DNA from: Neckera pumila | Lineage: Eukaryota > Streptophyta > Bryopsida > Hypnales > Neckeraceae | Direction: 5' to 3' | DNA: 64,000 nt | NCBI GenBank assembly: GCA_963969595.1 | Contig: OZ018410.1 | Coordinates: forward strand, 42,451,413-42,515,412 | Shown: positions 59,284 to 64,000 of the stretch, piece after piece | How positions within the stretch are numbered: position 1 is the first letter of the stretch | Layout of the letters: each line of letters starts with the position of its first letter | Notes under the pieces: generated by a model | Told to the model about the DNA's origin: nothing | The model's input: only the letters and a program-made list of their open reading frames with translations | The model's database searches: none | Translations under genes and position numbers: made by a program

Positions 59284-60213
59284 TTAACCCCTAAAGGACC
59301 AAGGCCCTTATTTTGCCAAAAAAACACTCAAAACTGTCATTTCTATAGCAAAGAGTAAAAAATTTTGAAAATTGTTTTTTTCTTACATCTAATTTTAGGA
59401 TCTAATACCTAACTAGTATGACAATGTGTAGAAAAATTTCGGAATTTTTGACTGCACGGATTGCAAGATATCTGCGTTTAAAGTACAAAAAACAAGTTTT
59501 CAGCACATTGTGGGACTAAATTTTTTGAATTTGAACATTTTTAACTTTAAATTTTTGCACTACCAAGTTTTAAGCTTTAGATCTTTATAGTGGGGAACTG
59601 AATTGAGAGCCTAGCAAAAAAAAACTAAAATAAAAAAAACTGAATTTTCATTATTAAAAAAATTGTTATGTAGAAGTATGTACGAGATAGAAGGATAATC
59701 TAAAATATTAATATCTTTTATATGGAATTAAAATTCACTAATCCCTACGGTGAGATTGTCCTAGCAAAAAAACTAAACCACATGGAACTTCTTTTTTTGA
59801 AAAATTGTAAAAATTGCATTCAGAAATGAATCTTACAAGTTAATTTTTTCAGGAAGATGCTCTAAGTGCCCGAAAAATAAGATTGTCCATAACTTTCTCA
59901 TAACAAATCCAAATGGAATGAATCAAAACTTTACATATAGACAAAAATATAATCTATAGAGAAAGAAATTCAAAAAAAATAAAGTATTTTTTGCAAAATT
60001 ATTTTTGCTCCCCGCTCTCCCCTGTTTTGAGCTTATTTGGGCATAACTTTTTTTCCCGGGCATTGATTGAAAATTTTTTATATTCCCACAAAGATTATCA
60101 ATTTTTCTATCTTCCAAAAAAGTTTTAAGAAATCAAGACAAAAATTCAGCCCGTAAGTACCTGCCCAAAATCCCACTTGTTCATTGAACAAACACTTGGT
60201 CTTTTAGAGGTTT
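59284..60213. mobile_element. TTAACCCC-family element (copy F, 0.93 kb)
   Basis: The left end TTAACCCCTAAAGGACCAAG is intact and the right end CTTTTAGAGGTTTA is diverged. The interior matches 17090-18140 without its nested MITE, and 61197-62125. Confidence 0.8.
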
Positions 60214-60353
60214 AGTGAGTTTTTAAGTATAGTCCAAGACATAAGATTTTAAGAAATGACCTTTAAGGCTGTTTCTAATAAAATCTTGCTGAAAATTGCC
60301 TCAAAGGTCATTATTTAAAACCTTAAGTCTAGGACTATACTTAAAAACTCACT
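60214..60353. repeat. 140-bp foldback abutting copy F
   Basis: The arms start AGTGAGTTTTTAAGTATAGT and end with the inverse ACTATACTTAAAAACTCACT. Pairing continues through 'aaatgaccttt'/'aaaggtcatt' to a loop of about 35 bp. Confidence 0.85.
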
Positions 60354-60380
60354 TAGAACACCCCATTCTTGTGTAGCGAA

Positions 60381-61196
60381 TGAGAGTGACTTTCTTGTCA
60401 TCCTCTATAATTTTTGAAGCATAAATCCCATGAACTTGAATTTTTTATAGGAGATGTCTAATTTGATGGTAGTCAAATCCCTTTTTTTTAGAGATAAAAA
60501 AAAAATCATTTTTGTTTTAATGTCACACTATGAGGTTTTGAGGGGGTTACTACGTTAGGAGTCTCCAAATTTAATGATCTAGAGCTGAAATTTTCATGGT
60601 CTACTTGCATAGTAGGAACGTATAATCTTACTGAAGAGAATCTAAAAATATATTATTTTGTATCTTCCACATGTGTGCAAACAACACTTCCATTGCACAC
60701 AATATCTAAAAAACAATGAAGATGGTTCTAAGACCAATATTTTGGTGAAATTTCATCACTATGAATTCTTCCCAAATGGCCAATTTTTTTCGTTTTTTTT
60801 AGAGCGCTTTGCTTATTTCTTACAAATTAAATGTGAAACCACGTTGGAAGTATTTATTTGCATGAAATTTTGCACTTTTCTAGTTCTTCTACTTAGAGAA
60901 TTTTTCCATGTTTTTTCTAGAATACCTTCTTCTTAAAGGTGTATATATTAAACATATTTTCACATTTTTTCCTAATTATAAAGTACTCCAGGAAAAAAAA
61001 TGGATATTGTGCAAAACGATACAAAAATTGAATGCCCTTTCTTGCAATGATCCAACAATAAGGTAGGACGCTTTGAAAGCAAGCATCTAAGGGTTGGTCC
61101 GCCTTTCTCATGTTGTTTCTTGGATGGAATTACTTTTAGTTCATTTGTCAAACAAAAAAAATTGATTTTGATTGTAAAAAAAGTTGTTTTGTACTT
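60381..61196. other. R1 dispersed-repeat copy
   Basis: About 60400-60970 is similar to 500-1140; about 60830-60960 also matches 4080-4200. From about 61080 the sequence switches to the repeat shared with 22728-23010. No gene is seen. Confidence 0.5.
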
Positions 61197-62125
61197 TTAA
61201 CCCCTAAAGGACCAAGGCCTTTTTTCTGCCAAAAAACTCTCAAAACTGCCATTTCTAGAGCAAAGAGTAAAAAATTAAAATTTTTTTTTTTTTGCACATC
61301 TAATCATCGGATCTTATACCTAACTAATATGAAAATGTGTGGAAAAAATATCGGAATTTTTGACTACACAGATTGCAAGATATCTGCGTTTGAAGTGAAA
61401 AATACAAGTTTTTCAGTATATTGCGGAACTAGATTTTTTGACTTTGAACATTTTTAACTTCAAATTTTTTGCACTACAGAGTTTTGAACTTTAAATCTTT
61501 ATAGTGGAGAATTGAGTTGAGAGTCTAGTAAAAAAAAGATATTCAAAAAAACTTAATTTTCATTCTTAAGATAATTGTTAAGTAGAAGTAGGTACAAGAT
61601 AGAAGGAAAATCTAAAATATTAATATCTTATATATGGAATTAAAATGCACTAATCCCAAAGGTGAGATTGTTCTAGCACAAAAACTAAACCATGTGGAAC
61701 TTTTTTTTTTTTTAAATTGCAAACATTGCATTCCAAAATGAATCCTACAAGTTATTTTTTTCAAGAAGATGCTCTAATTGCCCAAAAAAGCAAGATTGTC
61801 CATAACTTTCTCAAAAAAAATCCAAATGAAATGAATTAAAGCTTTACAAATAGACAAAAATATAATCTATAAGGAAAAAAATTAGAAAAAAAGAATAATT
61901 TTTTTGCAAAATTTTTTTGCTGCCCTTCACCCTTGTTTTGAGCTTATTTGGGCATAGCTTTTGTTCCTGGGCACCAATTGAAAAAAAATTTATATTCCCA
62001 CAAAGCTTATCAATTTTTCTATCTCCAAAAAAAGTTTCAAAAAATCATGACAAAAATTCAGCCCGTAGGTACCTGCCCAAAATCCCATTTGTCCCTTGAG
62101 CGGACAATGGTCCTTTAGAGGTTAA
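61197..62125. mobile_element. TTAACCCC-family element (copy G, 0.93 kb)
   Basis: The left end is TTAACCCCTAAAGGACCAAG and the right end is GGTCCTTTAGAGGTTAA. It interrupts a dispersed repeat that is uninterrupted at 22728-23010. Confidence 0.85.
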
Positions 62126-62170
62126 AGAATTTTCGAATTACTTATGAATTTTCCAATAAAAATATTTATA

Positions 62171-62280
62171 AGTCCATATTTATGACCTTAGGTTGTCCAT
62201 AGACTCATAGGTCCCTATTTATGACCCTAGATTGTCTATAGAGTCATAGGTCCCTATTTATGACCCTAGGTTGTCCATAA
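62171..62280. repeat. 38-39-bp tandem repeat, about three copies
   Basis: Units start at 62171, 62209 and 62248 and share 'ccctatttatgaccctagg' and 'ttgtccata'. The single-unit relative at 22895-22930 suggests local expansion here. Confidence 0.85.
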
Positions 62281-62644
62281 ACCGTTCACGCACAACTTCT
62301 AGAGAGAAATGGGAAAAGCAAGGAGAATGATTGACTCTTGCAATAAAAAAATTTCTATTGATTCATTCAATGACTACAGAAGGTCCATTTAATAACCACT
62401 CGCTTTTAGAGCAAAAAGTCAACAACGGGTTATGAAAATTGAAAATGCTAATACACTCTTGGTGGCAAAACCTTCAAGTTGTGATTGACTTATACATGAC
62501 TTCACTATCAATTTAGTCTTGGTTCTCAATAAAATTTGAGTTGTGGAAGTGAATATCTCTCCAATTGAGGGCCGAAGAGGTTCTCCCCTTTGACATGCTT
62601 TCTCTCCAATTTCTTGCCTATGTGCTAAGATATCCATTTGCAAA

Positions 62645-63388
62645 TTAGCCCTTGAAGGATGCTAAAAACAATGGATATCACTTGAAATTTGTAAATTAGC
62701 CCTTGAAAGATGCTGAAAACATTATTTTGTCCTTTAGATGACTTCACCTAAATCTGTAGGAAGAAAAAAATATTTTTTCCTCCATTTTTTTCTGGAAAGT
62801 TGCTTGAATACATTTTGAGTGAATAATATTGCAAATAATTCCATCTTTATGGTATTATTGACTTTTCTATAGGAAAAGATGCTTAATCCACAGATCATCT
62901 CTGTATTATATTTTGGCCATTTCTCGTTGTGATTTTTTGATATAAAACTGGTATTTTTGAATTTGAATTTAACTTTTGAAGTGAAGTTTATCAAGTGCAA
63001 TTTGTATTCTAATTGGAAATTTCAAAAATTCAAAAATTTCAATATTTTATAGCAATATCAATTTTTGTTTTATATCCATGGTTTGTTGATTGTCTAATTT
63101 TAGAATGACATAGAAACTTTGGTTTTATCTTTATAACTATCATGCACTACAATATATATCTATAGTGAAAATATCAAACTTTTAGTATATTTTAGGTTTG
63201 ATATGGATATTCTTCATTTCTTCCAACATCATTCAAAAAACTTAAAATTTGAAGTGGTACATGATTTAATCTTTGCAAAACAAATATAAAAAGTTTCATT
63301 CATATCTAATTGCAAAATGGCAACAAACATAGGAAGGGATAGGGAGGCTTGAAAATTAATGGTCACGGGCTTGTCTTTTAGGATTTAA
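62645..63388. mobile_element. TTAGCCC-type element, third subfamily (744 bp)
   Basis: The left end TTAGCCCTTGAAGGATGC and the right end GTCTTTTAGGATTTAA are diverged. The interior matches 34779-35520, and the length is nearly equal. Confidence 0.5.
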
Positions 63389-64000
63389 CCTTTGTTCATT
63401 ATTTTAGTGTATTGTACAATGGAGGGATAAAAAGATATGTCATTACACTTTGTACCATTTAAAGAATTTTGCATAATGTAGAATATAGTTAATATTCTTG
63501 GTATGCATAAATATCAATACATTCTTATATAATTTCAATCAAATATACCAAATTCCAATTTTAAAAATAACAAACTCCATTTCTATTGAATTTTGCAAGT
63601 AAGTTTAAATGGTTTTACATTATATTTATTGAAACAAGTTCGTTATGAATTTCAAACTTTGATTGCAAAGATATGTAGAAAACATCTATGCCCATATCTT
63701 TGTTTTTCAAAAAAATCTCAAGAAAGATTAAAAGTTCTCACAAAAAAATTTCAATGTTGGGATGTCACATGCCAAAATTTTATAGAATGAATATTTAATT
63801 ATTGTAACCAGATTTTGCTATTTGAACCTTATACTACAACTAGTCTTGAACCTTGAAGTATAATTTTACAATTCATGAGACAAAATTTTGTTAATATATC
63901 TTATGCATATCATCTTTTTCTTGGTTATAAAATCGTGTATCTTTTGTTCCCTACATACATACACTACGCTTTATTTCCCTTATGAACAAGTTTTTTTATT
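63389..64000. other. AT-rich intergenic region, no supported gene
   Basis: No coding, RNA or repeat feature is recognised. A plus-strand frame at 63593-63790 has no motifs. Confidence 0.4.

Larger units (their letters stand above)
59264..60380. mobile_element. CACTA-like outer repeat enclosing a TTAACCCC element
   Basis: CACTACAAGAGAATGGGGTG at about 59266 and AACACCCCATTCTTGTGTAG ending near 60379 are inverted over about 20 bp. CACTACAAGA is a typical CACTA terminus. Between them lie the 59284-60213 element and the hairpin 60214-60353. Confidence 0.5.

Noticed and set aside
59170..59358. Plus-strand frame ending in the TTAACCCC element
   Set aside because: It ends inside the transposon terminus and has no features.
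1..64000. CRISPR arrays, bacterial operons, prophage, rRNA and tRNA genes
   Set aside because: None seen. The tandem arrays lack the repeat-spacer pattern and the genes are spliced; no convincing tRNA or rRNA segment was found by eye, though a covariance search was not possible.

Overview
This window looks like nuclear DNA of a land plant, probably not a flowering plant. It has spliced genes with GT..AG introns, an NRT1/PTR (NPF) transporter, TIR-domain genes of a type I associate with bryophytes, ferns, lycophytes or conifers, and a very AT-rich intergenic background full of small inverted-repeat transposons. GC-rich exons stand out as islands. The species cannot be named from the sequence; a bryophyte or other non-seed plant is the best guess.

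Layout. 1-6.6 kb is repeat-rich: a 51-bp-arm foldback, then a CACTA-like element (2196-4715) holding a 55-bp minisatellite. 6.7-13.1 kb holds a four-exon NPF transporter on the minus strand (7938-11374, 633 aa), with tandem repeats in two introns and a 195-bp tandem array upstream. 13-24 kb is mostly transposon debris. 24.4-26.9 kb is a less AT-rich stretch with several possible minus-strand exons of uncertain structure. 26960-29067 is a two-exon minus-strand gene for an unrecognised multi-pass membrane protein (578 aa). 29-35.5 kb holds MITEs, foldbacks, one orphan coding-like exon (32239-32659) and one candidate first exon (33670-33848).

35.5-46.1 kb is the most interesting part: two tandem paralogous loci about 6.65 kb apart. 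Each appears to encode a TIR-domain protein that starts with three acidic 22-residue repeats and, through a second exon, ends in a membrane segment. The TIR domains are almost identical and keep the glutamate expected of NAD-cleaving TIR enzymes. The 5' regions of both loci are built from degenerate ~190-230-bp tandem repeats. Between them lies a 2.5-kb transposon nest (39558-42047) with a long hairpin inside.

46-64 kb has no gene I can support. It is a mosaic of dispersed repeats and MITEs. The dominant family begins with TTAACCCCTAAAGGACC and has about ten copies across the window. Repeat ends were read by eye, and exon joins rest on splice sites and reading phase only; no database or transcript was available.
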